This document shows positions 1 to 8,581 of a stretch of 56,178 nucleotides of DNA, in pieces. A model generated the notes under the pieces. It saw only the letters and a program-made list of their open reading frames with translations, ran no database searches and was not told where the DNA came from. Source of the DNA: a virus. The stretch lies in IMG/VR virus record IMGVR_UViG_3300043398_000200, positions 1 to 56,178 of that record; one strand, given 5' to 3'. A program made the translations under genes and the position numbers. Numbering within the stretch: position 1 is the first letter of the stretch; each line of letters begins with the position of its first letter.

Positions 1-119
1 TGCAGTTCGTCTATGTTCACCCCGATGCCACGCCGGCAACGCGGGCGCACTGGAACACCACACGGTGGAACGCAGCATGGTTCGCTGCCGACATTATCAA
101 CCGCAGGAGCAAAACATGA
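1..119 (+). CDS. C-terminal fragment of an unidentified protein
   Basis: The frame starting at base 3 is open from the window edge and codes for 38 residues ending in IINRRSKT before TGA at 117-119. Its aromatic and charged composition (WNTTRW, WFAADII) looks like real protein, unlike the arginine-rich readings of the other two frames. The stop overlaps the ATG of the next gene (ATGA), the junction style used throughout this block. The 5' part lies outside the window. Function unknown. Confidence 0.6.
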   Translation, partial: QFVYVHPDATPATRAHWNTTRWNAAWFAADIINRRSKT

Positions 120-343
120 TAGCGCCCGAACGCATCCGCGCCGCCATCCAGAACTGCCACCACCACAGCCTGCTCGGTGTAGCCACCCTCATCGAAGAAC
201 TGGCGCGCGAGGCCAGCAACTACAATGAGTACACCATCCTGGGTGAGTGGTGCATGCGGCACGCAGAGATCATCGGCAAGGGCATGGCGGCGGTGAACGC
301 CGACGCAGCCATGCAGGACATGCTTGGGCTGATGAAGAAATGA
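116..343 (+). CDS. Small hypothetical protein (75 aa)
   Basis: The ATG at 116 overlaps the preceding stop and has a GGAG ribosome site seven bases upstream. The product is 75 residues, mostly predicted helical, with two His and two Cys but no recognisable zinc motif. It ends in GLMKK, and its TGA overlaps the next start. Its place at the head of the replication genes suggests early expression. Family not recognised. Confidence 0.7.
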   Translation: MIAPERIRAAIQNCHHHSLLGVATLIEELAREASNYNEYTILGEWCMRHAEIIGKGMAAVNADAAMQDMLGLMKK

Positions 344-546
344 ACACCCACGGCGTGCCTAAAGAGCAACGTCCGCTGGCTGCGGTAGCACTTGCAGCTG
401 GCTGGAGTATCACCAAAACCAAACGCAACCATTTCCGCTGGCAGGCGCCAACGGGAGAAGTCACGTTCTCATCCTGCACGACAGGCGACCAACGATCTGC
501 ACTGAACCTACGCAGTGTTCTACGACGAAAGGGGCTACCAGTATGA
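340..546 (+). CDS. HicA-like double-stranded-RNA-binding-fold small protein (68 aa)
   Basis: The 68-residue product has the layout of HicA-type mRNA interferase folds: an N-terminal helix, a GW-containing turn, then a strand with the central histidine (KTKRNHFRWQAP), a second strand ending in SSCTTGD, and a C-terminal helix NLRSVLRRKGL. In HicA the single conserved His in that strand is catalytic. No HicB-like antitoxin lies next to it; the downstream gene has zinc-finger cysteines instead. Similar orphan proteins are common in phages and their role is unproven. The start ATG overlaps the previous stop, and the stop overlaps the next ATG. The fold assignment is by pattern only. Confidence 0.6.
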   Translation: MNTHGVPKEQRPLAAVALAAGWSITKTKRNHFRWQAPTGEVTFSSCTTGDQRSALNLRSVLRRKGLPV

Positions 547-1331
547 ATGACACAGATGCAGCGGCACGCGAGGAATGGTTCCATGCTCATGGAGTACGTA
601 TAGCACGCGAGATGCCGGCGAGGGAAATCCGAGAGTTTCTCATGTCCCGGCACACAGCCAATGTATGTGTGCTGAATGAAATACAGGACCGCTTCAATCT
701 GCAGATCTGTCCTAGCTGTGCCCGCCATGCCGACTCAACTGTTGAGTTCTCGTTTCGTGCTGCAGACCTGGACTCCAACCCACTGGGGCCTGAAGGCATC
801 ATGTGGCATAACCAGTGCTACCACTGCGGCTTCGAGGAATATTACGTGCCGAAGCCGGGGACGCAAGTTCCGCCCATGTCGGTCACGGCGCTCATGATGC
901 GGAGCGATCTGACCGACGACGAGAAGCAGCGGATCGTCAATGCGCGATGGCTGGGCGGCGACTTGACTACTTTCGTTGCCGAGATCGAGAAAGAGCGCGA
1001 ATATCGAGGCATACTGCAGGGGAGGGTGGCAGCAATGGCTGCAGGGCGAGTACAAATGGGGACCCCCGCCCCCCCGCCGGCCCACGTGGCGCAGCAGAGC
1101 TATGCACAGGCAACGGCGACACAGATACGGATGGACGCCCTCGCGCAAGCGCGCAATGCACTTGCGAATACTATCAGTAGCCTCACTCCGCCGCCGGGAG
1201 CCGGTATGGCGCGGGCTGTATCAAACCCGTACATAGGTAATTCAATCGAGCAGCGACTCATACAAAAATACGCGGACAGCAAGACCGCACCGAGTTCGTT
1301 GCTGGAGAAGTTCAGGAAGTACCTGAAGTGA
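543..1331 (+). CDS. Zinc-ribbon hypothetical protein (262 aa)
   Basis: The protein has one CPSC pair near residue 58 and a second CYHC pair near residue 93, a CxxC...CxxC arrangement expected to bind zinc. It is followed by an acidic helical stretch, a Pro/Ala linker around residue 175 (GTPAPPPAH), and a basic C-terminal helix ending in LLEKFRKYLK. It is translationally coupled to the DNA polymerase, whose GTG start overlaps its stop. This neighbourhood makes a replication or transcription accessory role plausible, but the family is not recognised. Confidence 0.7.
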   Translation: MNDTDAAAREEWFHAHGVRIAREMPAREIREFLMSRHTANVCVLNEIQDRFNLQICPSCARHADSTVEFSFRAADLDSNPLGPEGIMWHNQCYHCGFEEYYVPKPGTQVPPMSVTALMMRSDLTDDEKQRIVNARWLGGDLTTFVAEIEKEREYRGILQGRVAAMAAGRVQMGTPAPPPAHVAQQSYAQATATQIRMDALAQARNALANTISSLTPPPGAGMARAVSNPYIGNSIEQRLIQKYADSKTAPSSLLEKFRKYLK

Positions 1332-3178
1332 GTCTGTTCACGATTGACTTCGAGACGTACTACGACAAAGAGTACAGCCTCAAGGAAATGTCCACCGAGG
1401 ATTACATTGCTGATCCACGGTTCGAAGTTATCCTTGTCGGCATCAAGAAAGACAACGCCGCGCCCTACTACATCCACGGCAAGCGGCAGCTGATCGAGCA
1501 GCACCTGAAAGATCTGCGGATCGAAGATCATGCAGTACTGGCTCACAACATGTCGTTCGACGGGATGATCCTGTCGGAAATTTTCGGCATCGTGCCGAAG
1601 ATGTACATGGACACCCGGCTGATGGCACAGGCCAGGATCAAGCCGTATTCCCGTTCGGTTTCTCTGGATGCGTGCCTTAAGCACTTCGAAGGCATGAACC
1701 TGGGTGTCAAGGGTGATGAAGTCAAGAACATGCTGGGGCGCACTGCTGCGTCGCTATCACGAACCGAGATGCAGGGGTATGCCGCCTACTGTATGAACGA
1801 TTGTGAGACGACGTACCAGCTGTTCCGACAGATGGCGGCAGGGTACCCGCGCAGCGAGCTTGAGATCATCGACATGACGCTGCGGATGTATCTCGCGCCG
1901 CGGCTGCGGCTGGACGAGACATTGCTGGCCGAGATTCTCCACGAAGCAAGGGCAAAGAAAGAGCAGCTGCTTGCTCAGCTGCCCGCCAACGTCACCAAGG
2001 CTGACCTCATGTCCAACCCCAAGTTTGCAGCGTTGCTGCAGGCACGGGGGGTTGAGGTTCCGCAGAAGACCAGCCCAACCACTGGACAGATCACATGGGC
2101 ACTGGCCAAGACAGACACTGGATGGAAGCAGCTGGAAGAAGACTACGGGGATGATCCCGAGGTTGCGCCGCTATTGCTGGCGCGCATCTCAGCCAAGTCC
2201 ACCATCGAGGAAACGCGGCTGGAGCGGCTGCTGGAGATCGCGCTCCATAAGAGATACTTCCGCATCCCCCTGCTGTACTACGCTGCCCACACTGGGCGCT
2301 ATGGCGGCACGGATGGCATCAACGTCCAGAACTTCCCCCGCGTGGACAAGTCACGCATGCGCTACGCCGTGGTTGCCCCGAAAGACCACAAGATGGTCGC
2401 TGCCGACCTGGCGCAGATCGAGGCGCGCATCACGGCATGGCTGGCCGGCGAGACCAAGCTGGTGCTGGGCTTCAGGAATGCTGAAGACGTGTACTCAAAC
2501 TTTGCCGCCACTGCATTCAGAGTCTCTACCCAAAAAGGCCGTTCGAAGGAAGACGACCGCCGGCGCTTCATCGGCAAGACCTGCATCCTGGGGCTTGGCT
2601 TCGGCATGTCGGATGTCCGGCTGCGCGCCACGTTGAGAGCAGCTGGCGTGAAGATGGAACTCAACGAGTGCATGAATCTGGTGAACGTATACCGGACCAT
2701 GTACTCGGCCATCCCGAGGCTCTGGCGCAAGCTCGACGAGATGATCCCGTTGCTGGCAGGTGCTGGAACGGCGACGCTTGGGCCGGTGGTGTTCTCACCT
2801 GGCAAGGTCTCGCTGCCCAATGGTATGGAACTCGTGTATCCAAATCTCCGGTACGTGCAGTCAGAAGACTACGCCGGCTGGATGTACGACTTCGCTGGCG
2901 AGGCGCGGACTCTTTGGGGCGGCAAGTTGTGCGAGAATATCGTGCAGGCTCTGGCCCGCATCATTGTTATGGAGCACATGCTGACAATTAAGCACACGCT
3001 TAAATTATCGCCTTCACTTCAGGTGCATGATGAACTTGATTATGTGGTGCCCGAGCAGTACGCTGACAAGGTAGCAAGGGCCATCGGCAAGATGATGGCG
3101 GTGTCCCCTGCTTGGGCGCTGGATCTGCCCGTGGCGGTCGAAGTCAATGTCGGTGACACCTTTGGAGATTGCAAGTAA
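1328..3178 (+). CDS. DNA polymerase, family A, with 3'-5' exonuclease domain
   Basis: This is the replicative polymerase. The N-terminal DEDD exonuclease carries D7 and E9 (FTIDFETYYD), with a second exo motif around AVLAHNMSFDG. The polymerase half shows motif A with catalytic D360 (VAADLAQIEARI), motif B (RRFIGKTCILGLGFG) and motif C with D568-E569 (LQVHDELDYV). At 616 aa it is shorter than bacterial Pol I and lacks the 5' nuclease, as in many phage enzymes. The start is GTG, overlapping the upstream stop in GTGA. The VHDE signature and intact metal-binding aspartates argue for an active enzyme. Confidence 0.95.
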   Translation: MSLFTIDFETYYDKEYSLKEMSTEDYIADPRFEVILVGIKKDNAAPYYIHGKRQLIEQHLKDLRIEDHAVLAHNMSFDGMILSEIFGIVPKMYMDTRLMAQARIKPYSRSVSLDACLKHFEGMNLGVKGDEVKNMLGRTAASLSRTEMQGYAAYCMNDCETTYQLFRQMAAGYPRSELEIIDMTLRMYLAPRLRLDETLLAEILHEARAKKEQLLAQLPANVTKADLMSNPKFAALLQARGVEVPQKTSPTTGQITWALAKTDTGWKQLEEDYGDDPEVAPLLLARISAKSTIEETRLERLLEIALHKRYFRIPLLYYAAHTGRYGGTDGINVQNFPRVDKSRMRYAVVAPKDHKMVAADLAQIEARITAWLAGETKLVLGFRNAEDVYSNFAATAFRVSTQKGRSKEDDRRRFIGKTCILGLGFGMSDVRLRATLRAAGVKMELNECMNLVNVYRTMYSAIPRLWRKLDEMIPLLAGAGTATLGPVVFSPGKVSLPNGMELVYPNLRYVQSEDYAGWMYDFAGEARTLWGGKLCENIVQALARIIVMEHMLTIKHTLKLSPSLQVHDELDYVVPEQYADKVARAIGKMMAVSPAWALDLPVAVEVNVGDTFGDCK

Positions 3179-3435
3179 TGGTTAAGCTTAAATTCAAGGG
3201 GTGCCTCACGCTGGGCATCACGCGCCGCGAGTTGCAGGAGTTCACGGCGGGGCGGCCGATCATCGTGGAGCTTGAAGACGTGGGCCTCAAGGGCCAACGC
3301 ATCCTGCTGATCCCCGGTGAGGATGACCAGCAGCTGTACCGGATCATGTCCGAGGCTGCAACCGTCATCGAGCAGAATGGCAACGTGATCGAGATCGCGC
3401 AGACGCTGGAACACCTGAAGCGGACAAAGAACTGA
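3178..3435 (+). CDS. Small hypothetical protein (85 aa)
   Basis: The ATG at 3178 shares one base with the polymerase stop and lies ten bases after a GGAG site; an in-frame TTG at 3169 is too close to that site. The product starts with a basic strand (MVKLKFKGCL), contains a beta-rich middle and ends in a helix with KRTKN. It sits between the polymerase and a nuclease gene and is probably co-translated with both. Family not recognised. Confidence 0.7.
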   Translation: MVKLKFKGCLTLGITRRELQEFTAGRPIIVELEDVGLKGQRILLIPGEDDQQLYRIMSEAATVIEQNGNVIEIAQTLEHLKRTKN

Positions 3436-4097
3436 TGGCTAAGCCGTTCGCATGGAGCTACTCCGCACTGACGATGTTCGAGCAGTGCCCGAAGAAGCAC
3501 TACCACCTGCAAGTCGTCAAGGACTTCAAGGACGCCGACTCGTCATGGTCCGCGGACGGCAAGGTTGTTCACGACGCCATGAAGAAGCGCGTCATCGACG
3601 GGGTTCCGTTCCCATTGCCGATGCGGCACTACGAAGCCGTGGCAGCCAAGTTCGCCGGAGCCAAGGGTGAGAAGCACGGCGAGATGAAGCTGGCACTAAC
3701 CTCACACTTCAAGCCGTGCGACTACTTCGCGCCGGACGTGTGGGTGCGTGTCATCATTGACCTTGCCATTGTCCAGGGGACGACTGCAATTGTTGCAGAC
3801 TGGAAAACCGGCAAGATCAAGGATGACCCAACACAGAACGGGCTGTGCGCGGCGGTGCTGGCACAGTGGATGCCTGAGCTGACCGACTTCACGACGCTGT
3901 TCGTGTGGCTGCAGTCGGGCAAGCTGACGAAGGCCACCTACACCCGCGAGTCCATCAAGACCGTGTGGGCAGAGTTGCTTCCACGCGTGCAGAAGATGGA
4001 GCTTGCACGCAAGTACACCGACTTCCCTGCGCAGCAGAGCGGGTTGTGCGGGTACTGCCCGGTCCACACCTGCCCGCACTACAAACCCCGTGGCTAG
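3435..4097 (+). CDS. PD-(D/E)XK nuclease, Cas4/RecB-like with probable Fe-S cluster
   Basis: The start region SYSALTMFEQCPKKHYH is the standard opening of the Cas4/AddB/RecB nuclease superfamily. Core catalytic residues lie in GEMKLAL, VIIDLAIV and the D-W-K element IVADWKTGK. Four cysteines (C18, C205, C208, C213) are placed as in Cas4 and AddB nucleases, where one N-terminal and three C-terminal cysteines hold a 4Fe-4S cluster. The expected activity is DNA end resection or degradation during replication and recombination. It is 220 aa, typical for the family. The start overlaps the preceding stop (TGATG). Confidence 0.85.
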   Translation: MAKPFAWSYSALTMFEQCPKKHYHLQVVKDFKDADSSWSADGKVVHDAMKKRVIDGVPFPLPMRHYEAVAAKFAGAKGEKHGEMKLALTSHFKPCDYFAPDVWVRVIIDLAIVQGTTAIVADWKTGKIKDDPTQNGLCAAVLAQWMPELTDFTTLFVWLQSGKLTKATYTRESIKTVWAELLPRVQKMELARKYTDFPAQQSGLCGYCPVHTCPHYKPRG

Positions 4098-4614
4098 TCT
4101 CCCTAAAGACTTGTTCGGGATCGATGGGCGGCATCCGCATCCGAACCTGTGCGTACTACTCTCTAATGCTGTGAGCAGAGCCATCGCTCAATGCCCAAAG
4201 CCCGAACGTGAGGCATGGGAGCATACACGGCATCAGATGAATGTAGTTGCTGATACCGACCCGTTCTCCCGCAAGGTGTATGTCCACATCCTACTCAAGC
4301 ACCGCGAGCTACTGGGGTTAAAGCTTCCGATGGACATGTTCGAAGGCTCTGATAGGGAGGCCACATTGCAGGAGCTAACCAAAGTGGTGCTGAAATATGC
4401 AGACCAGATCAGGACAGAACTGTTCTGCATCCGTGCGCAGCTGCCACCCGTGAAGCTGGTGAACTACATAACCAACGATGAAAGGCGGACAACGACCGTC
4501 GAGGTCATCTGCCGCAACGGCTTCACCGTGACGGATGAATTTGATTTCGGACCTGACAGCGACTTCTCGGATCTGCGTGCCAAGGTCATCATGGTGTACG
4601 ACCTGCTTCCATGA
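4090..4614 (+). CDS. Hypothetical protein (174 aa)
   Basis: The reading frame is open from further upstream, but GTG at 4090 just overlaps the nuclease stop at 4095-4097 and gives a protein-like N terminus (ASLPKDLFGIDGRH), so it is preferred; no strong ribosome site is visible. The product is mixed alpha/beta with a central helical part and a C-terminal strand-rich section (TTTVEVICRNGFTVTDEF). No catalytic motif is recognised. It lies inside the recombination-replication block. Confidence 0.65.
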   Translation: MASLPKDLFGIDGRHPHPNLCVLLSNAVSRAIAQCPKPEREAWEHTRHQMNVVADTDPFSRKVYVHILLKHRELLGLKLPMDMFEGSDREATLQELTKVVLKYADQIRTELFCIRAQLPPVKLVNYITNDERRTTTVEVICRNGFTVTDEFDFGPDSDFSDLRAKVIMVYDLLP

Positions 4615-4931
4615 GCACGACTCCAGAAGGCAAGGTCAAGGCGCAAGTGAAGAAGGTGCTGAACCATTACGGCTGCTACCACGAGTGGCCAGTGCCATAT
4701 GGCTACGGCAAGTCGGGGCTGGACTGCACGGGACTGCTCAATGGAGTGCCGTTCTACATCGAGACGAAGGCACCGGGGCAACATCTGACGGCACGACAGG
4801 AAGCAACCAGGGCTGATATCCAAGCTGCTGGCGGTACGGTATTCGTCATCGGTGAGCGAATGATCAAGGGACGGCCGACCGGATTGAAGGACCTCGTGGA
4901 GTTTCTGGAATGCATCCGCCAGCTGCCATAA
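4611..4931 (+). CDS. VRR-NUC domain endonuclease
   Basis: The 106-residue protein is a stand-alone VRR-NUC domain. It opens with a helix (TPEGKVKAQVKKVLNHYG), then GKSGLDCTGLLNGVPFYIE gives the metal-binding D and E-x-K core (IETKAPG), followed by LTARQEATRADIQAAGG and the closing strand TVFVIGE. Phage stand-alone VRR-NUC enzymes cut branched DNA, as Holliday junction or flap nucleases. It overlaps the SNF2 helicase gene by 22 bp, a pairing seen in many phages and suggesting that the two act together on branched replication DNA. Confidence 0.88.
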   Translation: MSTTPEGKVKAQVKKVLNHYGCYHEWPVPYGYGKSGLDCTGLLNGVPFYIETKAPGQHLTARQEATRADIQAAGGTVFVIGERMIKGRPTGLKDLVEFLECIRQLP

Positions 4932-6472
4932 TCAGTCCAAAGCATCGCGCCTTCGCTCTGCCGTACGACGCCGGGCTGGCGAGCCTTGTGCCACAGGCCA
5001 AGGAGTTCATGCACCCCGAGCGCGGCCGGATGATTCTTTTGCCACACGAACAGGCAACAACGCGGTTGGCCCGCAATATGGGGTTCACCGTGCCGGCCCC
5101 GATCCTGGCGCAGTACGACTGGGTGGGCAGCACGCCGTTCCGTACACAACAGGTGACGGCAGCGATGCTGACCATGCAGCCGCGGGCGTTTGTACTCAAT
5201 GAAATGGGTACGGGCAAGACCCGAGCAACGCTGTTCGCGCTCGACTGGCTGATCCGCATTGGCGAAGTTCGTCGCGTGCTGGTGGTTGCTCCGCTGTCCA
5301 CATTGAGCATCGTGTGGGACCGGGAGATCTTCCAGTACTTCCCGCATCTCACCACAGCTGTCCTGCACGGCACGAGGGCAAAGCGGCACGACATGCTGGC
5401 CAGTGACAAGCACATCTACATCGTGAACCACGATGGTGTGGAACTGATCCTCAAAGAAGTTCTGGAGCGCGGCGATATCGACTGCGTGGTGATTGACGAG
5501 CTTGCGGTGTATCGCAATGCGCGTACGGCCCGCTGGAAGGCGCTCAACCCCATCGTCAGCAAGGCCAAGTTTGCGTGGGGCCTCACCGGCAGCCCGACTC
5601 CCGGCGAGCCGACTGATGCGTGGGGGCAGGTGAAGATGCTGCGGCCGACGCAGGTGCCGAAGTACTTCAAGGAATTCCAGCGGGACACCATGATCCAGGT
5701 GTCGCCATTCCGGTGGGTGCCCAAGAAGGAAGCCAACGAGAAGGTGTTCTCGGTGATGCAGCCTTGTGTGAGGTTCACCAGGGACGACTGCGTGGAGCTT
5801 CCCGACACGAGTTATCAGACCCGCGAGACGCCGCTGTCCACACAGCAGCAGAAGATCCACGACGAGATGATCAAGAAGCTGAGGCTGGAGTTTGCCCAGG
5901 GGCGCGTGACCGCTGCCAACGAGGGCGTGCTGGTCTCGAAGCTGCTGCAGATCTGTGCCGGCTGGGTCTACACACAGGACCGTCGCGTGATAGCGCTCGA
6001 TAACAAGCCACGGCTGCAGGCCCTGCAGGACTTCCTCGACGAAGCCGAGGGTAAGGTGATCGTGTTCGGAAGTTATATACATGTTGTTGAGAATCTTTTC
6101 GACATCATCAAGAAGTCCGGCAGGACCTGCTCGATGGTCCATGGCGGCACGCCGGGCGGGCAGCGTAATGCGATCTTCTCGGCTTTCAATCAGGACCCGG
6201 ACCCGCGTATTCTCGTGGCCCACCCCGGCTGTATGGCACACGGTCTGACCCTTACTTCGGCATCGGTCACGGTGTGGTTTACCCCGGCACCTAGCCTGGA
6301 GATATACGAACAGGCCAATGCTCGCATGACTCGTCCTGGGCAGGAAAAAAAGACCGTGATTGCTCACTTGACAGGATCAAAAACCGAGAGTAAGTTGTAT
6401 CAGAGGTTGAGGCAGCGCGCTTCGGTGCAGGGAGCACTGCTGGAGATGTTCGAAAACCAGGAGGTCGGGTGA
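4910..6472 (+). CDS. SNF2-family DNA helicase/translocase
   Basis: A complete SF2/SNF2 ATPase of 520 aa. Motif I is NEMGTGKTRA with K103, motif II is VVIDELAVYRN (D196-E197), motif III is GLTGSPTP, and the second RecA lobe ends with HGLTLTSA and the arginine-finger motif QANARMTRPGQ. The start ATG at 4910 lies nine bases after a GGAG site and inside the end of the VRR-NUC gene. Small phage SNF2 proteins of this type are thought to remodel or migrate branched DNA. No targeting domain is fused. Confidence 0.92.
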   Translation: MHPPAAIISPKHRAFALPYDAGLASLVPQAKEFMHPERGRMILLPHEQATTRLARNMGFTVPAPILAQYDWVGSTPFRTQQVTAAMLTMQPRAFVLNEMGTGKTRATLFALDWLIRIGEVRRVLVVAPLSTLSIVWDREIFQYFPHLTTAVLHGTRAKRHDMLASDKHIYIVNHDGVELILKEVLERGDIDCVVIDELAVYRNARTARWKALNPIVSKAKFAWGLTGSPTPGEPTDAWGQVKMLRPTQVPKYFKEFQRDTMIQVSPFRWVPKKEANEKVFSVMQPCVRFTRDDCVELPDTSYQTRETPLSTQQQKIHDEMIKKLRLEFAQGRVTAANEGVLVSKLLQICAGWVYTQDRRVIALDNKPRLQALQDFLDEAEGKVIVFGSYIHVVENLFDIIKKSGRTCSMVHGGTPGGQRNAIFSAFNQDPDPRILVAHPGCMAHGLTLTSASVTVWFTPAPSLEIYEQANARMTRPGQEKKTVIAHLTGSKTESKLYQRLRQRASVQGALLEMFENQEVG

Positions 6473-6936
6473 TCAAGGCGTTGATAGAAGAACGCAAGGC
6501 TAAGCGCCGTGCTTCGGCACTGCGCTGGTACCATACACACAAGAAGCAGGCCAGAGCCAAGAGTGCTGAGTGGTTCGCGGCCAACAAGCCGCACGTTTAT
6601 GCGCAGATGGCTAAGCGGCGAGCCGCGCGACCATACATGTACCTCGTTTCGTGTGCGCGTACTCGATCTAAGAAGCGGGGCGTCAAGTGTGATCTAACGG
6701 TAGAATGGGCGGTCAGCCGTTGGACCGGCAGGTGTGAAGTCACAGGGCTACCGTTTAAGGTTGGATCTGCAGGCGCGGGTCCCTTCTCCCCTTCAATCGA
6801 CAAGATTGATCCGAAGGGTGGTTATACGGTGCGGAATTGTAGGTTTGTACTCCACGCACTCAACTGCATGAAGGGGATTGGCACGGACAAGGACATGCTG
6901 CGAGTTGCAAAGGCAGTCGTCGCGGCATACAAATAA
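6469..6936 (+). CDS. HNH-type endonuclease-like protein
   Basis: The N-terminal half is strongly basic and helical (EERKAKRRASALRWYHTHKK), fit for DNA binding. The C-terminal half has CEVTGLPF, then SIDKIDPKGGYTVRNCRFV and LNCMKGIGTD, an HNH arrangement in which the aspartate of SIDKID takes the place of the first histidine and the Asn in HALNCMKG follows. Free-standing phage genes of this type include homing endonucleases. A strong AGGAGG site precedes the GTG start, which overlaps the helicase stop. Whether it is mobile or has a packaging or recombination role cannot be told. Confidence 0.75.
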   Translation: MIKALIEERKAKRRASALRWYHTHKKQARAKSAEWFAANKPHVYAQMAKRRAARPYMYLVSCARTRSKKRGVKCDLTVEWAVSRWTGRCEVTGLPFKVGSAGAGPFSPSIDKIDPKGGYTVRNCRFVLHALNCMKGIGTDKDMLRVAKAVVAAYK

Positions 6937-6951
6937 TGGAGGTCGGTTAAG

Positions 6952-7344
6952 ATGGCAACCAACATGACTTCCGCCCAAAAGGTGGAAGCGTATATCAAGC
7001 TCCGCGACTACAAGAAGGCGGCCAAGGCCGAGTTCGAGAAGGGCATGGAGCGCACCAGTCAGGCGATGGACAAGCTGGAGATCGAGCTACTTGCAGACCT
7101 GCAGGCATCCGGTGCAAAGTCCATTGCCTGCGACGCCGGCACGGTCTACCGTTCGGAGCAGCTGTCGGCCACGGTCGAGGATCGCAGCGAGTTTCTCAGT
7201 TTCGTCAAGAAGCACGGGGTGTGGGATGCCTTGGATGTGAAGGCCAACAAGACCGCTGTGCGTGATTACATGGAAGAACACGGCATGCCGATCCCCGGCG
7301 TGAAGGTGTCCATCCACCACACAATCGGAGTTCAGAGGAAGTAA
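6952..7344 (+). CDS. Hypothetical phage protein (130 aa)
   Basis: A GGAGG site ten bases upstream supports the ATG. The first 50 residues form a long charged helix (KLRDYKKAAKAEFEKGMER), probably coiled coil. The second half (GAKSIACDAGTVYRSEQL, then a helix containing KKHGVWDALDVKANK) is a compact alpha/beta region. I recall similar proteins as a common hypothetical family next to phage replication genes, with no established function. It sits directly before the candidate ssDNA-binding protein. Confidence 0.75.
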   Translation: MATNMTSAQKVEAYIKLRDYKKAAKAEFEKGMERTSQAMDKLEIELLADLQASGAKSIACDAGTVYRSEQLSATVEDRSEFLSFVKKHGVWDALDVKANKTAVRDYMEEHGMPIPGVKVSIHHTIGVQRK

Positions 7345-7345
7345 C

Positions 7346-8512
7346 ATGAATCAAGTCGCAACAGTCGATCCGCGCCTGCCAGCATCCGTCCGCAAGCTGA
7401 TGGGTCTGGTGACGCCCGAGGCATCCAACGAACTGACTGGTGGTGTTACCAGCGGTTTCCCCATCATCAGCTACAAGGGCAAGATCTGGCGCATCCGCAA
7501 GGGCGGTGAGGAAACGATGCACCTGGATGCCAACCAGCAGCCTGTGCCGTTCATTGACGTGGTGCTGATCAAGGCCAACCCGCACCCGTCCAAGATCTTC
7601 TACGACAAGCAGTACAGCGAGGGCAGCAACGAGGCCCCGCGCTGCTACTCCAACGATGGCATCCGCCCCGATGCCAACGTGCAGAACCCGATTGCACAGG
7701 TCTGCGCCGGCTGCCCCAACAATGCGTGGGGTTCGCGTATCACCGACCAGGGCAAGAAGTCGCGGGCCTGCAGCGACGCGCGCCGCATGGCGGTGGTGTT
7801 CGCTGACGACCTGGCTCATGGCGCGAATGATTGCGCGAAATATCTGCTCCGCGTGCCGCCGGCGTCCCTGAACCCGCTGAAGGACTATGCCGAGAAGGTG
7901 CTCAACCCCAAGGGCATCCCGTTCTTCGCTGTCGTCACGCGCATCTCGTTCGACGTGATGGCAACGCACCCGCAGTTCGCGCTGCGCGCGGCGCGGTTCC
8001 TGACCGATGCGGAAGCCGACATCGTGGCCGAGTTGCGTGATCACGCTGACGTGACCCGCATCTTGGCCGAAGCACAGGACTTCCCGGCTGTGGATGGGAC
8101 TGCTGGCAACGTGGCCCAGCCCTCCGTCGCAACCACGGCAACACCCCCCGCGGCCGGGAAGCCCTCTCCTGCCAAGCCCGCCATGCGGGCAGCATCAGAC
8201 GAGGAAGCAGGGGCCGACCTGCTGGCCAACATCCAGCCGGCCCCGGCTCCTGCCGCCGCCCCTGCGGCAGCGCCAAAGCCGCGCAAGCCGCGCGCCGCGG
8301 CGTCTGTCCCGGCCCCGGCTCCCGTGCCGTTGCAGGCAGCTGTTGAGAGTGAGGAAGAAGATGACATGGGCGGCCTGCTGGCCTCGACCCCCAGCCCCGC
8401 CCCTGTCGCCGCGGCACCCGCGCCGCGCCGTGCTGCTCCTGTCCCCGCGCCGGCTCCCGCCGTCTCCGGTGGTGGGGACTTCGACGCGCTCCTGGACACC
8501 ATCCTGGGGTGA
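7346..8512 (+). CDS. Cysteine-containing replication-associated protein, possible ssDNA-binding protein
   Basis: The N-terminal 240 residues are beta-rich and carry cysteines in PRCYSNDGI, AQVCAGCPNNAWGSR and SRACSDARR, a likely zinc site. Residues 250-370 are a low-complexity Pro/Ala linker containing EEEDDMGGLLA, and the last residues GGDFDALLDTILG form a short acidic-hydrophobic tip. A folded domain, a flexible linker and an acidic tip together resemble the plan of SSB proteins, and the gene lies between the helicases and the primase, so ssDNA binding is a reasonable guess but only an inference. The ATG is two bases after the preceding stop. Confidence 0.7.
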   Translation: MNQVATVDPRLPASVRKLMGLVTPEASNELTGGVTSGFPIISYKGKIWRIRKGGEETMHLDANQQPVPFIDVVLIKANPHPSKIFYDKQYSEGSNEAPRCYSNDGIRPDANVQNPIAQVCAGCPNNAWGSRITDQGKKSRACSDARRMAVVFADDLAHGANDCAKYLLRVPPASLNPLKDYAEKVLNPKGIPFFAVVTRISFDVMATHPQFALRAARFLTDAEADIVAELRDHADVTRILAEAQDFPAVDGTAGNVAQPSVATTATPPAAGKPSPAKPAMRAASDEEAGADLLANIQPAPAPAAAPAAAPKPRKPRAAASVPAPAPVPLQAAVESEEEDDMGGLLASTPSPAPVAAAPAPRRAAPVPAPAPAVSGGGDFDALLDTILG

Positions 8513-8553
8513 TCGAAAGCAGCATGGAAGCGCCGGGGGAAGGCTCATTACCT

Positions 8554-8580
8554 GACCCCCCGGCGACGCGGGGTCTTTAT
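8554..8580 (+). terminator. Possible weak hairpin terminator between gene blocks
   Basis: GACCCC at 8554-8559 pairs with GGGGTC at 8570-8575, followed by TTTAT. The six-pair stem and short T run make it a weak intrinsic terminator or attenuator. It lies between the stop at 8512 and the GTG start of the primase-helicase at 8582, so it could also mask that start codon. Confidence 0.35.
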
Positions 8581-8581
8581 C

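Noticed and set aside
4754-6367. 537-codon minus-strand open frame
   Set aside because: It is antisense to the SNF2 helicase, which has all its motifs; the antisense product is His/Arg/Leu-rich and featureless.
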